A stretch of DNA of 64,000 bases from Prorocentrum cordatum (GCA_963575745.1 CAUYUJ010020615.1:1133736-1197735); one strand, 5' to 3'; counted from the stretch's first letter, positions 10,578-21,712 are shown. Numbers and translations: made by a program. Notes: generated by a model not told the origin, from the letters alone.

Positions 10578-11795
10578 ATGACGCGCCGCAGCGATTCTCG
10601 TCGGTCCCCTCGCCGGAGTGGACGCGGAGATGGCCGTTCGAGCGGCGGCCGGTGGGGATCACATCGGGATTCAGGGGGCCCCCCGCGCGGCTCCAGGAGC
10701 CGTTCCGGGCGGCGCGGCCAGAGCTCCTCGCGGACGCGGCGTGCGGATCACGTCTCGGGGCGCTCGTACCAACCAGCATCGTGGCGTGCTGAACTCACGG
10801 CCCCCTCGAGGGTTGAGCGAGGCTCGGACCGCGATCACCGCCATGGAGTCCACCCCCCTTCGCATGAGCGGCGCGGGCCACCACGTGTACACGAGCAGCC
10901 CCGCTTGGATGCAGAGCCGGAGCGTGAAGTGTCCGCTACACCGCTGGCGAGCACGCACTACCCCCAACCGCTGTCCCCATTTCTACCGGCGCTCACTCCG
11001 AAAGCAGGGTTTCCGAAGCCACCGGCAATGATTGGGACATCTTCGGACGAGGCTTCCAGCATCCTCGACGAGCTCGTGAACAACATGTACGACACCTTGG
11101 ACAAGATCAGCGTGGACTTGCCGAAGCCCGCCGCCGCCATCAGCATGCTGTGCGATACCATCCAGATCACCCAGAACAAGATCAAGCTCACTGCGGACAA
11201 TTCGGGCGGCATGGCTGCTGACCCGGCTAAGCTACACGGCATGGGTGCCACCGGCCAGCCCCAGTACTCGGACCCCGCCCTCCTCAAGCGGGACGCGGAG
11301 ACCTTCCAGAAGACCGTGGCCGATGGATTCAAAGCGGCCGGCAACCCGTCGCAGATGATCGTCCGCTTCGAGCGCCCAGCCGCCTCCATAGACGATTTGT
11401 GCCATCGCGTGAAGGGCTTCCACGGCAAGCAGGGCCCCGAGGTCATCGTGCAGAAGTTGGTGATGGAAGAGATCGACGCTTCCAGGGGGAAGCGGGGGCC
11501 ATGGAAAAAACCTCCCAGTACGACGTGGTGGGCTGAGACACAGGGGGGCAGTAGCGTGATGTTCATCTGCAAGCTCCACTTCCCCACCAGGCCCAACGGC
11601 CCCAGGACCCCGACACGTGCATCGATCCAGCTGCACATCGCGAGCCGCGAGATCAAGGTCCAGGCCCACCGCAGCAACTTCCTGGACTACGTGGTGAATT
11701 GGGTGGCCGCCCTCGGCCCGGCCCTAGCGTTGGAGGGAGTCGGGGCGGCAAAGGCTGCCCCGCTCTCGGACGTAACGGGCTTCGTCGCCACTTAG
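10578..11795 (+). CDS. Putative LINE ORF1 (gag-like), Arg/Ser-rich N terminus
   Basis: A 405-residue product from the ATG at 10578 (an earlier in-frame ATG at 10485 adds 31 residues). Residues 1-110 are Arg/Ser/Gly-rich with RS-like dipeptides (RRSDSRRSPRRSGRGDGR), suited to binding nucleic acid. Residues ~145-330 are ordinary and helical (SSILDELVNNMYDTLDKI; DDLCHRVKGFHGKQGPEV). No zinc knuckle or RRM is visible. Same strand as the endonuclease/RT frames about 0.9 kb downstream, where a LINE ORF1 would lie. The role is inferred from position and composition; it could be an unrelated gene. No internal stop. Confidence 0.45.
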   Translation: MTRRSDSRRSPRRSGRGDGRSSGGRWGSHRDSGGPPRGSRSRSGRRGQSSSRTRRADHVSGRSYQPASWRAELTAPSRVERGSDRDHRHGVHPPSHERRGPPRVHEQPRLDAEPEREVSATPLASTHYPQPLSPFLPALTPKAGFPKPPAMIGTSSDEASSILDELVNNMYDTLDKISVDLPKPAAAISMLCDTIQITQNKIKLTADNSGGMAADPAKLHGMGATGQPQYSDPALLKRDAETFQKTVADGFKAAGNPSQMIVRFERPAASIDDLCHRVKGFHGKQGPEVIVQKLVMEEIDASRGKRGPWKKPPSTTWWAETQGGSSVMFICKLHFPTRPNGPRTPTRASIQLHIASREIKVQAHRSNFLDYVVNWVAALGPALALEGVGAAKAAPLSDVTGFVAT

Positions 11796-12738
11796 TGGCG
11801 GGCCCCGGGAGGGGCACGACCTATGAACACCTATGTTTACGATTGCGGCGGCGAGGAAAAACAGCGCGGGGACGACGACGGGCGCTGGCTGCATTGGTAC
11901 TATATGCCTCCATCGGTGGTGGAGGGCGCCATCTCCGCGGGTGTGCGGCGGCATCGCCGGAGCTCGCTCTGGCGATGTGCGCTGGCACTTGGCGGCGGCA
12001 CGAGGCATGCGACCATCATCATCTTCGCCATCCTTGTCGTCGTCGTCGTCCTCCTCCTCCTCCTCCTCCTCCTCCTTCCCCCCTGCCGCACTGTGTGGCG
12101 GCATCCTTGTTTAAAAGCGAATTGCTCTCTTCCTTTGTGTGGTGTGGAGGGGGGACTTTTTACAGGGGCTCCCCCGAATCAGCGGAGGCGGTGCGCAGCC
12201 AACGCGACGCAGCTGCGGCCGCCACCCGCCCTCCACCTTCTCCCCTTCCTTCCCCTCCTCCTCCTCCTCCTCCCTCCCCGCCCACCCCATTTTTCAGGCG
12301 ACCTCCCAGGACATGGACTGTGGCGGAAAAACGTTGGATGCCCGCGGCGCCAGGCAGACGGATGTGGTGCAAGCAGACGTGCCCAACGGTTCCGGGACGC
12401 TGCGTGCTGGGAGGGGGGTGCACGCGAGGGGCTAGTAATGTTCCCCCCCCCGCTGCGGAAACGTGGGACAGGGGAGCATCGGCATAGCATCGGCATGAGT
12501 AGTCAGCAGTGGCTCAAGACCCCCCCCCCCCTTTTTGCCACGCCCCCTTTTGTCAGTAGCGTTGCTGGGGGATGCCAGCCCATCCTCGGATGTCAGAGTG
12601 TCTCCCATACCATACAGGCGGCAGTTGTTCGTTCCGACTGAGAAGAGCTGATAGAACAGCTCACGGCAACGAAAATGTCACGAATTGCACCAACAAGACA
12701 ATGGGAACTCAGATGTGGCGAACTATCGTGGTGTAAAC
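11796..12738. other. Spacer between the putative ORF1 and ORF2, with a LINE tail fragment
   Basis: No intact gene. It contains the zinc-finger-like fragment at 11930-12010, a CTC run (about 12045-12080) and C/T-rich sequence. The in-frame codon TTG at 12685 extends the ORF2 frame upstream of its first ATG. Confidence 0.5.
11930..12010 (+). pseudogene. Fragment homologous to the 3' end of the LINE ORF2
   Basis: About 75 bp match 16571-16640 (shared GCGGGTGTGCGGC, then TCTGGCGATGTG), the part of the reverse transcriptase ORF that encodes the C-terminal CCHC-type zinc finger. It is a truncated copy of the tail of the same LINE family lying between the two ORFs. Confidence 0.6.
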
Positions 12739-14550
12739 ATGTCCCCCCTGCCCCCTCCTCTTCCCTCCTCCCCCGCCTCCCTCCCCAGCTATCTGGTTCC
12801 TGCCGGGCCGCGCCCAGTCCCCGCGTGGCCGGGGGCGATGCCGGCGGCGCACGTGCGCTCACGGTCTCCGCGCCGGGGAGGCGAGCCGTCGGCGCGCCTC
12901 CTGCTGGATTGGGCAGGGGAGGCTGCAGCGGCTCGTGCTCAGGCGGAGATGCGTGGTGTGTCCGTCCGCCCGTGCACCTTTGGCAGATTGTCAGCCTTGT
13001 GCATGCTCCGGGACATGGACGCGCTGCACGGTTCACGGCCGCCTTTCGGGCTGGAGGAGCTTCCGTCAGACCTTGGTGCTCACAAAACCTTCCACGCTGC
13101 GGTGCTTGATATGCTCGGTCTGTGGATCCACCGTTTGAAAACATTGTACGTTGGCCTCCCGCGTAATCGATGCCATGGCGCCTGGGAGGGAGGGCTCCGC
13201 CCAGAAGAAGCCCCGCGGCAGAGCGGGGAATCTTTCAAGGAAGTCCACATGGCCGCCTTCAACATACAGGCCGCTTTTGGCGTGCAGTCTGGAGCAGGTT
13301 CGTCTTATGAGCATATCCGGGCCCTCTCGTGCGAACTGTGGCAGGTAGGGGTGCACATCGCAGTGATTTCGGAACCGCGTCTAGGGCCTGGCGCCTTGTG
13401 GCCTGAAGATTGTGGCTTCCACTTCGTTGGAGAAAGATCCCGGGACCCCGACACGGTCGGCATTTTAATTCGCTCCGGCATGATGTCCGCCTTGGCACAC
13501 ATTGATGACGTGGGTGACCCGAGAGCCATCTGGCTCGCGCTGCCTGGCCAGGCCCCGTGCCCGGGAGTGCTCATCCTAGGCGTTTATGGTCCACATGCGA
13601 GGTTCCCCGCTGCAGTCCGCGAGTCTTTTTGGCGTAGGCGGCGCGAGGAGCATGCCCAGCTGGTCGGAAGATCAGAGTACGTTGGTTGGGGTGTGCTTGT
13701 GCTGGGCGATTACAACCTCCATTTTGGTAGTTTGGGCGGCAGCAACCCACGGAATGAGGAGAGGCTCGACAGGGAGGTGGAGGTGCTCCTGACTGGGTCG
13801 AGCGGCAAGGGTTGCACTTTACGTAACCGCCCAGGTGTGGCCACGCACAGGTCCGGCACAGTCATCGATGTGGTGGCGGCTACGGCGAGTCTTTCTGTGG
13901 AGGTATGCGTACAACCACTCGGGGAGGGCGGCGTCCGGAGCGATCACGCCCGAGTAGATGCCCTCTGCCATGTGGCATTCGCGCTTCCACCCTCCCAACA
14001 GTTTGGTCGAGCCCGCTGGGGGCACGGCGGTGACTGGGACGTTGCACTACAATTGCTCCCGCGTTCCCTGGAGTTCCTCACGGGCTGGGCCGCCACAGCG
14101 ATGCGACACTCCACCATCAGAGGGTGGGCGGCGTCGGGCGCGAGACGCGGCTCGCGACAGCGCCTCCTGGACCTAGCAGTCTGGTGGCGCGCGGTGTTGT
14201 ACACGGTGTGCGGGCACGTGGGCGGTTTGGTCGCATGCCGCCCGCCTCGGCCCCCTGCTTGGCATGCGACGGTCGCCCAGCAGGCCAACACCTTCCTCGG
14301 GACAACCCCTAGCACGTGCGACAACCTGCAGGACAGACGCGTCGCTGCCTTCAGGCGTCTGGTGGTGGACGGGGCCAGCAACCCGGACGCGGCCGTGACG
14401 CACCTTCTCCACCCCAAGCGCCAGGTGGAGCTCACCCTTCGGGGGCCCGACGGCCGCTTGCTCGATTCAGAGGAAATCGTCGAGGCGCTCACCGACGACG
14501 TTCTTGGGCGCGCGCAGGCAGCAAGCCCCGGCACGCGAGCAGGCAACTAA
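12739..14550 (+). CDS. LINE ORF2, endonuclease part (APE-type), ends at an in-frame TAA
   Basis: From the ATG at 12739, 603 codons. After a Pro/Ser/Arg-rich lead, residues ~171-415 form an exonuclease-endonuclease-phosphatase domain: MAAFNIQ (metal-binding Asn), VISEPRL (catalytic Glu), VLVLGDYNLH (GD-x-N), THRSGTVIDVV (Ser/Asp near the active site) and VRSDHARV (SDH catalytic His). This enzyme nicks the target to prime reverse transcription. The frame stops at TAA 14548-14550, but the next codons stay open in the same frame into the reverse transcriptase, so this is the N-terminal half of one ORF2. Confidence 0.85.
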   Translation: MSPLPPPLPSSPASLPSYLVPAGPRPVPAWPGAMPAAHVRSRSPRRGGEPSARLLLDWAGEAAAARAQAEMRGVSVRPCTFGRLSALCMLRDMDALHGSRPPFGLEELPSDLGAHKTFHAAVLDMLGLWIHRLKTLYVGLPRNRCHGAWEGGLRPEEAPRQSGESFKEVHMAAFNIQAAFGVQSGAGSSYEHIRALSCELWQVGVHIAVISEPRLGPGALWPEDCGFHFVGERSRDPDTVGILIRSGMMSALAHIDDVGDPRAIWLALPGQAPCPGVLILGVYGPHARFPAAVRESFWRRRREEHAQLVGRSEYVGWGVLVLGDYNLHFGSLGGSNPRNEERLDREVEVLLTGSSGKGCTLRNRPGVATHRSGTVIDVVAATASLSVEVCVQPLGEGGVRSDHARVDALCHVAFALPPSQQFGRARWGHGGDWDVALQLLPRSLEFLTGWAATAMRHSTIRGWAASGARRGSRQRLLDLAVWWRAVLYTVCGHVGGLVACRPPRPPAWHATVAQQANTFLGTTPSTCDNLQDRRVAAFRRLVVDGASNPDAAVTHLLHPKRQVELTLRGPDGRLLDSEEIVEALTDDVLGRAQAASPGTRAGN

Positions 14551-16797
14551 TGGGTAAGGGGGGAGTTAAAACGCATCCGCCGGGAAGCGTTCCATGGGGT
14601 AGCCGGGGATATTGAGGGAGACCCATTTCCATATGTCACTGTCGCGCACACCCTGCGCAGTATCAACGTTGACCGTGCTAGCCAACGGTTACCACGAAGC
14701 GCTTCGGTTGCCATGGCAGGCACCCAGGTCACGTGGGCGGTGGTCAACCTCGCGGCCGTTCTCGGCCTGGTGGCCTCGGGGTGGTTGCGGGACATCACTC
14801 CAATCAGGAAGAAGGGGCCTGTCCAGGTTTCTGCCCTCGTGAACACCCGCCCGATCAGCATTATCGACGAGCTTGCCGGCGTTCTTGATGCCATGTGGTT
14901 GCAGGCCGTGAAAGCGTTGCTGGATTCCCACAGCGGGGGTACGCAGTTTGGCGGGAAATGGGACTCCACCCTCCTCGCCCTGGGAATTGTTGTCGTGCTT
15001 CAATCGCGAGCCGCTGCCAAATTGCCAACATTCTTAATGAAGGCAGATTTGGCCAAAGGGTTTGACCTCACCTGGAGGGATGCTGTCCGCGTGCAGCTAT
15101 GGGAGGCAGGAGTACGCGGCCGCATGTGGCTGCTCGCCGACGCGGCCCTTGGCGACGAGCAGGTCCGGATCCGCTGGGGGCCTTTACTCGGTCGCGTCGT
15201 CCAGTTGCGAGGCTTCGGCGTTGGCCAGGGGCGCAAGGCGGGCGTCCAGCTGTTCGGCGCGCTCGTCAGCGCCATGGTGGCGGAGCTCGAGGCTCGTGTC
15301 GTGGGCGTGGGGATCGCGCCCCCCGCAGGCGCGACCCTTAGCTGGCAGCGCGTCGGTTCGCGTTTCGATAGCTCCACGCGCCCCGTTGATTGGACCAGCG
15401 TGCAACTAGAGGCCACAGTCGCCGAGCTCTCTGCCACCCCTGATTGGGACAGTCATATCGGCGCGCTCCGCACCGCCGACGAGCAGCTCGCGCTGCTGGA
15501 CAAGGTTTCCGCTCAGCAATTCGTCGTCGGCCAATTCGTTGACGACGCCTTCCCCATGCAGTCTTCGGCCGCCGGGTTGCGCGCGGTCTCTGAAAGCATG
15601 GACGCCTTCTGCAAAAATTGGAGGCACGTTTTCCAAGGGGGGGTTAAGCGGCCGTCTGTCCTTGCTGTCTGCGCCCCGCCGGGTACTTCAAGGGACTTCG
15701 GAACGGTGGCGGGCGAGACGGTGCCAGAGGTGCAGTGGTTGGATGTCCTGGGTACGGCGGTCGACAACCAGCTCTCGTTCCAGGGGCTCCTGGACCGCAC
15801 GTGCGCGAAGCTCATAGCGGCCGCAGCCGAGCTCACCACGTCCACCCGTGACCTGGGCCTGGGCGTCCCGCTAACCGTGGAGCAATTCTATAAGCGCGTT
15901 TGCCCGTCGGTCCTCCACGGCACGGAGCCGCTGGCTTCCTACGCAGGCGGGTGGGCGGTGGTCGCGCGCAAGCTTAACGAGGCTATGTACTCGGCCGCCA
16001 AGTTTATGCTCGGTTTGCGGCCAGGGGTTTCGTTGGGTGCGGGGGGGCACGTCAGAGTATTTTCAGAGATGCGCCTATTAAACCGGGTGGCCGCCCTGGT
16101 CCTCAAGCGGATCGTCACCACGAGGGCCAGGATCGACCTCTTACCGGACCGGGCGGTGGCTCGGCAGGCATGCGTCGCGGCCCGGTCCGTCACAGGTGCT
16201 ACTTGGTTGGATCACGCCGACGCGCTCATTGCAGACCTGCGCATCCAGCCTTTCGCTGCGTTCTGTGACACTTCGGCCATCAACCGCGACGACCGGGCGC
16301 AGTGCAAGGCGTGGGTTGCAAAGTGGAAGCTTTCGGTTGTGGCACCAGCCATCCGCCGATCTGAGCAGGCATGGTTCGAGGCCCAGCTGTCCACGCTCGC
16401 CTACGCGGCCCTAGCACCGCTTCGCACCCCGTTCCCAATTCAGTTGCAGTGGGCGCCGTGGAGTAGGCGGACCTGGCGTTTCTTCGCGGCGTGGATGTTC
16501 GCGCGGATCAGCGGGCACTTGCCGCTGTACCTGTGGCTACACGAGGACATCCAGGAGAGCGTAGAACCATGCCCACTCTGCGGGTGTGCGGCAGCATCGC
16601 TGGAACATGTTCTGGCGATGTGTGCCGGCACCCGGGAGTGGAGGCAGGCGCTCCCTGGGACGGCACAGGGGCGGGTTGCCCAGTGGACGCTGGCCAGTGC
16701 GCCCTCGGTCGACGCCCTGGAGGTTTGTGTTGAGTACTTCGGGGTCTGCGTGGAGTCGATCGTCTTGGCCCGGGCGGCGCCCTCCCGGACCGCCTAG
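14551..16797 (+). pseudogene. LINE ORF2, reverse transcriptase part
   Basis: In the same frame as the endonuclease and open from 14551; the first ATG is at 14713. Reverse transcriptase motifs in order: NTRPISI, FLMKADLAKGFDLT (motif A, 15031-15072), GVGQGRKAGVQLFGALV (motif B region) and VGQFVDDAF (motif C, FVDD, 15526-15552). Near the C terminus CPLCGCAAASLEHVLAMC (16567-16620) is the zinc-finger-like tail common in LINEs. The product would copy element RNA at the nicked target. The only lesion seen in the 1,353-codon ORF2 is the TAA at 14548, so the copy is young or the stop could be an error. No RNase H domain or 3' A tract was seen. Confidence 0.85.
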
Positions 16798-17029
16798 GCG
16801 ACGTCTGCCCTCTCCTCCCCCCCTGCCCTCGGCCCCTTCCTCCCCCCGCCCGTTGCACACAGTAGCCGTCTCTCATGGCTGTGGCGGGCCTGGCAGTGGA
16901 GCTTGAGGTGGGAAGGACGACGAGGTTGGGGACGTGGACGTGGAGGGCAGGGTAGGCCAGGACGACGGCGACGTAGATGTGGAGGTGGAGGAGGAGGTAA
17001 GGGCGGAGTGGGAGGGCAGTGGCAGTGGG
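16798..17029. other. Spacer downstream of the LINE
   Basis: C/T-rich then G/A-rich sequence with no poly(A) tail at the expected LINE 3' end and no coding signal. Confidence 0.4.
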
Positions 17030-18345
17030 CTGTGGTGCTGCTTGGCGGGATCTGAAATTCGAGTGTGGTGCTCTACGTCGCCAGCTACAGTGCTGGAATC
17101 TGCGCGTGCCAGAACGACGGCCCAAACATGACCAGCTACAGTGCTGGGATCAGTGCCTGTGCGAAATGTGGGCCCGGGGGGAGCAGTTGCAGCAAGGTTC
17201 GGCGTCGCTCTCCGGAGCATGGGAGGCCACGTGAGGACCGAGCGTGACCAGCTACAGTGTTGGGATCGGCGCCTTTGAGAAACCTGGGCGGTGGGGGTTG
17301 GCAGTGGTGCTGCCCAACGGGATGTAGAATCCGGAAATAGGCCCAACGTCGCCAGCTACAGTGTTGGAATGGGCGCGTGCGAGGGGGGGGCGAACAGTTG
17401 CAGCAGGATTCAGCGTCGCTCAGCGGGGTTGGGGGGGCCACATGGGATCCCGGTGGGACCAGCTACAACATTGGGGTCGGCGCCTGCGAGAAAATCGGGG
17501 CCGCAACAGTGGGCAGTGGTGCTGCCCAGCGGGATGTTGTATTCGGATGTGGGGCCCAGTGTCACCAGCTACACTGTTAGAGTCGGATGTGGGGCCCAAC
17601 GCCACCAGCTACAGTGTTAGAGTGTGCGCGTGCGCGTGGGGGCGAATACTTGCAGCAGGATTCGGCGTCGCCCGCCGGGGTGTAGGAGGCCACGTGGGGG
17701 CCCGGCGTGACCAGCTACAGCGTTGGGATCGCCGCCTTGAAAAATCTGGGCGGTGGCAGTGGGCAGTGGCACTGCTCAGCGGGATGTGGAATCCGGAAGT
17801 GGGCCCAACGTCGCCAGCTACAGTGTTGGAGTGGGCGCGTGCAATGCGGGCGTATAATTGCAGTAGGAATCGGCGTCGCTCAGCGGGGTTTGGGGGGCTA
17901 CATGGGATCCCGGCGTGACCGGTTGCAGTGTTGGGATCGGCGCCTGTGAGAAAATCTCGGCGGTGGCAGTGGGCAGTGGTGCTGCTCAGCGGGGTGTTCA
18001 ATCCGGATGTCGGGTCCAACGTCACCAGCTACACTGTTAGAGTCGGATGTGGGGCCCCATGTCGCCAGCTAAAGTGTTGGAGTGTGCGCGTGCGAGGGGG
18101 AGGGCGTACAGCTGCAGCAGGATTCGGCGTCACTCAGTGGGGCGTAGGGGGCCGCATGGGGGCCCGGCGTGACCAGCTACAGTGTTGCAGTCGGCGCCTG
18201 TGTGACATCTGGGCGGTGGCAGTGGGCAGTGGCGCTGCTCAGCGGGAGGTGGAATTCGGAGGTGGGGCTCAACGTAACCAGCTACAGCGTTGGGATCGGC
18301 GCCTGCGAGAATTCTGGGCAATGGCAGTGCAGGGCGGGCAGTGGC
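17030..18345 (+). pseudogene. Decayed pentatricopeptide-repeat (PPR) array
   Basis: Roughly fourteen units recur every ~100-109 bp (a 35-residue period), marked by ACCAGCTACAGTGTTGGGAT. In the right frame a unit reads TSYSVGIGACEN, then a short loop, then QWAVALLSGM, then an acidic/Pro turn ending in N-V: the helix A-turn-helix B layout of PPR repeats, which bind single-stranded RNA, usually in organelles. The frame changes every one to three units, so no long ORF remains. It begins about 240 bp after the LINE. A functional frameshifted gene is unlikely, though assembly indels could exaggerate the damage. Confidence 0.75.
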
Positions 18346-20141
18346 AGCATGGGCCGTGACCCGGAGCCTCTAGGGCGTGAGCGCCGCTGGCATCCGGGTG
18401 CGGCTCGCGCGCATGGGAGCGCGCGGGGGCATGTCCCCTTCAGGAGCAGCAAGAGCAAGAGCAAGATGTGGGTGTTGCTATCGAACTGGTCCTGAGCCAC
18501 GGTGCCCCTGACTTTGGGCGCCACCTTGGAGCCCCCTGGGGCCTCCTGGGCCTCTTGAGGCGTGCTCTGGAGGCCACGTGCCCCCCCCCGAGAATCCTGG
18601 AGGCACCTGAAGCCAAGGACACCTTTGGCGGCACCCGAATGGTGGAGGGGAAGACGGAGGACGGATACAGTCGGACTTGAGGAGAGGACACGCGAGGGAC
18701 AAAAGACCCTTTCCGAGGTGCACACTGCCATCAGGAATGATGGAGGCATGGGTCACGAGACACAGGACACAAGGGTACCCTTGATTTGGCATGGTCGACC
18801 TCCTGATCCGGGCCGACTGTAGAGGTGAGCAGGAGAGACTGGATAAGGATGGAGGAGGCGGGCGCAGCAGGGGGGGGCACTGATGGGGGGAGCACTGAGG
18901 ACAGTGCTGGGCGGGACGAGCAGAAGGGCTGCGCGCTGGGACAAAGACGTAAGGATGCGGGCACGGAGAAGAATGACGCAGCATGAGGGAGGCGGGAGGA
19001 AAAGAGGAGGAAGAGAGGAGGAAGCATAGGAAGGAGCAAGAACAGCAGGGGCGGATGGCGAGGGAAGAGGGAGGGGGAAGGCTAAACAATGACAGGGAGA
19101 ACCGACAGCAAGGGTGAGGAGGACATCCGCAGAGGCCTCCGAAGTCCCGGAAGCCCTGAGGGCCTTCGGAGGCCTCCCGAGGCTACAAAAACACACACAT
19201 CTGCTAGGATGAGCGGCGCAGTGAGGAGGGGACCGGCGACTGGTTCGGAGGAGGGGGGGGCGGGGAAGATCGAGCCTAAAAAAATACCCGCCGATACTTG
19301 CGATAGGTCGGCGCCAAGTCCCTGATAGCGAAGCCGCACGTTTCCGGGCAGAGTGGGCTAGCGGGCCCCTGTCGACGATGCATCGGCGATTGGGGGCCGA
19401 TGCATCTCTCTGGTCCTCTGGTAGCCTCTCCACCCTTCACGTTGCCCCTGATCAGAAGGAGAAGGACGACGACGAGGAGGGGGGAGGAGGTGGGAGAAGG
19501 GAGGATGAAGGAGAGTGGGTATTTTGGGCTCCTCCCGAAAAGCAAAAATACCCACATCTGCCAGGAAGGATGAGGACAACGACCACGACGAGGGGGGGGA
19601 CGGAGGAGGAGGACGGGGGAGGTGGAGGAGAAGGAGGACGGCCACGAGGAGGAGAAGGGGGAGGAGAGGGATGAGGGAGAGGAGGGGGACGGGAGGAGGA
19701 CGACGACGAAGGAAGGGGATGACGAGCAGGACGACGACGAAGAGGGAAGATGGGAAGAGGGAGGGAACGAGCCTCCAAGGACTCGTCGGACGGCGGCGGT
19801 TTGGCGCCGACCACGGCGCCGCCGGATACGCCCGACCAGTCGACCTTCTAAGGGGGAGGAGACGGCACGCCGGAAAGTGGACGCGCAAAGCCAGAACGAG
19901 TGTGATGTGAAACTACTCGGGATTGGCTCAGGATGCGTTCCAGAACGTCCAGAATATCTAGCGGCCCTCGCTTCCGGAGGAGCCCGTGCGGAGCAGTAGG
20001 AAATCTTGGGGATCCTGTGAGTCTTGGCACGTATCCTGGTGACTTCTTGCTCCTCTGGGAAGACGGGGAGACCAGAGGCTGTTCCTTTGAAGATCTCCCC
20101 CCCCTTGGCGGGAGACCCGAGACTGGAAGGAGACGAAAGTT
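18346..20141. other. Intergenic, purine-rich, no supported gene
   Basis: GA-rich sequence (about 18840-19090 and 19440-19760) opens long shadow frames on the other strand without any domain. A perfect 13-bp hairpin stem lies at 19132-19144/19164-19176, and a dispersed-repeat copy at 19295-19415 (partner of 3655-3790). Confidence 0.5.
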
Positions 20142-20255
20142 GCGCAAACATGGACTGTCGGGGGTCCGCGCGTGTTTCTCGGACCTGCGCTGGCCCCGCC
20201 TGGCGGCGCCTCAGGCGCCGCCCCTGGCGCGCTCCCCGCAGCGATGATGGGCGAC
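20142..20255. repeat. Foldback family, copy B
   Basis: It shares ATGGACTGTCGG and GGTCCGCGCG followed by GGACCTGCGCTGG with copies A and C, then a palindromic GGCGGCGCCTCAGGCGCCGCC-like hairpin. Same plus-strand orientation as copy C. Confidence 0.65.
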
Positions 20256-20872
20256 AGTTCGGTCGGGCCTGTCCCCCTACAGTGGGATTTCGGACGAAAA
20301 ATTACGTAGAAAGATCTAAACCATGCTCCAAAAATGCTCAACAATAATCAAAAGATGGTCCCCAGACTATTTCTGACTATTTTTGAATATTCCTCCTGTG
20401 GAGGGACAGGCCCGACTTAAGGCAACAGCGCAGATCACAGAAGTCTGCGAGCGAACCCTCTAGAGTGCCAAGCGAGGAACGAGGGGCTCGCCTACCCACG
20501 GCGAGCCTCGGCCGCGACGGGGGCTCCCCGAGCTGGATAGGTAAGGAGCAGTCCGAAGACCAGAGCCCCTCCTGAGCTGGAAGCCGTCCTTTTTGAAGGG
20601 GCCCTGGGACACACAAATGAATCCGGCGGCTCCCTTGTGGGGCCACCAGGCTGTAGGCCGGAGGTTCGCAGTTTCCTGTGCCAGTTGCAGCTTCCAGTTT
20701 CCACTGTTACAGTTCTGCTTCTTGCTGCTTGTTGTTCCTTGTTACAGTTCTGCTTCTTGCTGCTTACTGTTCCTTGTCGATGGACCGCGCGAGGGGGGGA
20801 GGCCCAGAACAGGCATTTTTACCACGCCCAAATCGTATTGTCTGAATTGCTGGGGTGGGAAAAATTAACACC
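20256..20872. other. Intergenic
   Basis: No gene is supported. A short internal duplication (TTACAGTTCTGCTTCTTGCT twice, near 20707 and 20742) is the only notable feature. Confidence 0.45.
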
Positions 20873-21712
20873 CCTCACGCAGATCGGCGGGGTCAGGATG
20901 CAAAAACACAAAGGATTTGCTGCATCTCTTAAATTCGGTGGCGCCCCTCACGCATCGGCGGGGTCAGGGTCCAAACACACAGGGGATTTGCCACATTTCT
21001 ATAATTCGGTGGCACTCCTCACGCAGATCAGCGGGGTCAGGGTCCAAAAACACAAGGGATTTGCCACTTTTCTGAAATTCAGTGGCACTCCTCGCGCAGA
21101 TCGGCGGGGTCAGGGTTCAAAAACATAAGGGACGTGCCACTTTATTCAAAATCGGTCGCACCCCTCACACAGATCGGCGGGGTCAGGGTCCAAAAACACA
21201 GCGGATTTGCCACATGTCTTAAATTCGGTGGCACCCCTCACGCAGATCGGCGGGGTCAGGGTCCAAAAACACAAGGGATTTGCTACATCTCTGAAATCCG
21301 GTGGCACCCCTCATGCAGATCTGCGGGGTCAGGGTCCAAAAACATATGGGATTTGCCACATTTCTAAAATTCGGTGGCACTCCTCATGCAGATCGGCGGG
21401 GTCAGGGTCCAAAAACATAGGGGATGTGCCACATTTCTAAAATTCGGTGGCATCCCTCACGCAGATCGGCGGGGTCAGGGTCCAAAAACTCAAGGGATTT
21501 GCCACATGTCTAAAGTTCGGCGGCACCCCTCACGCAGATCGGCAGGGTCAGGGTCAAAAAACACATGGGATTTGCAACATTTCTGAAATTCGGTGGCACC
21601 CCTCACGCAGATCCGCAGGGTCAGGGTCCAAAAGAACAGTGGATTTGCCACATTTCTGAAATTCGGCGGCACCCCTCACGCAGATCCGTAGGGTCAGGGT
21701 CGAAAAACAAAT
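20873..21712. repeat. 73-bp satellite array, 12 units
   Basis: Units begin at 20873, 20946, 21017, 21090, 21163, 21236, 21309, 21382, 21455, 21528, 21601 and 21674, all 73 bp apart except one 71-bp unit that lost two bases. Each unit reads CCTCACGCAGATCGGCGGGG, then a GGTCAGGGTCC block, an AAAACACA block, and ends near AAATTCGGTGGCA. Because 73 is not a multiple of three, the frame rotates and every frame is open for only two or three units, which argues against coding. Confidence 0.95.

Noticed and set aside
14550-14615. Stop-restart (TAATG) coupling between the LINE endonuclease and RT
   Set aside because: The ATG overlapping the TAA opens only a short frame that ends at 14615; the RT continues in the original frame.
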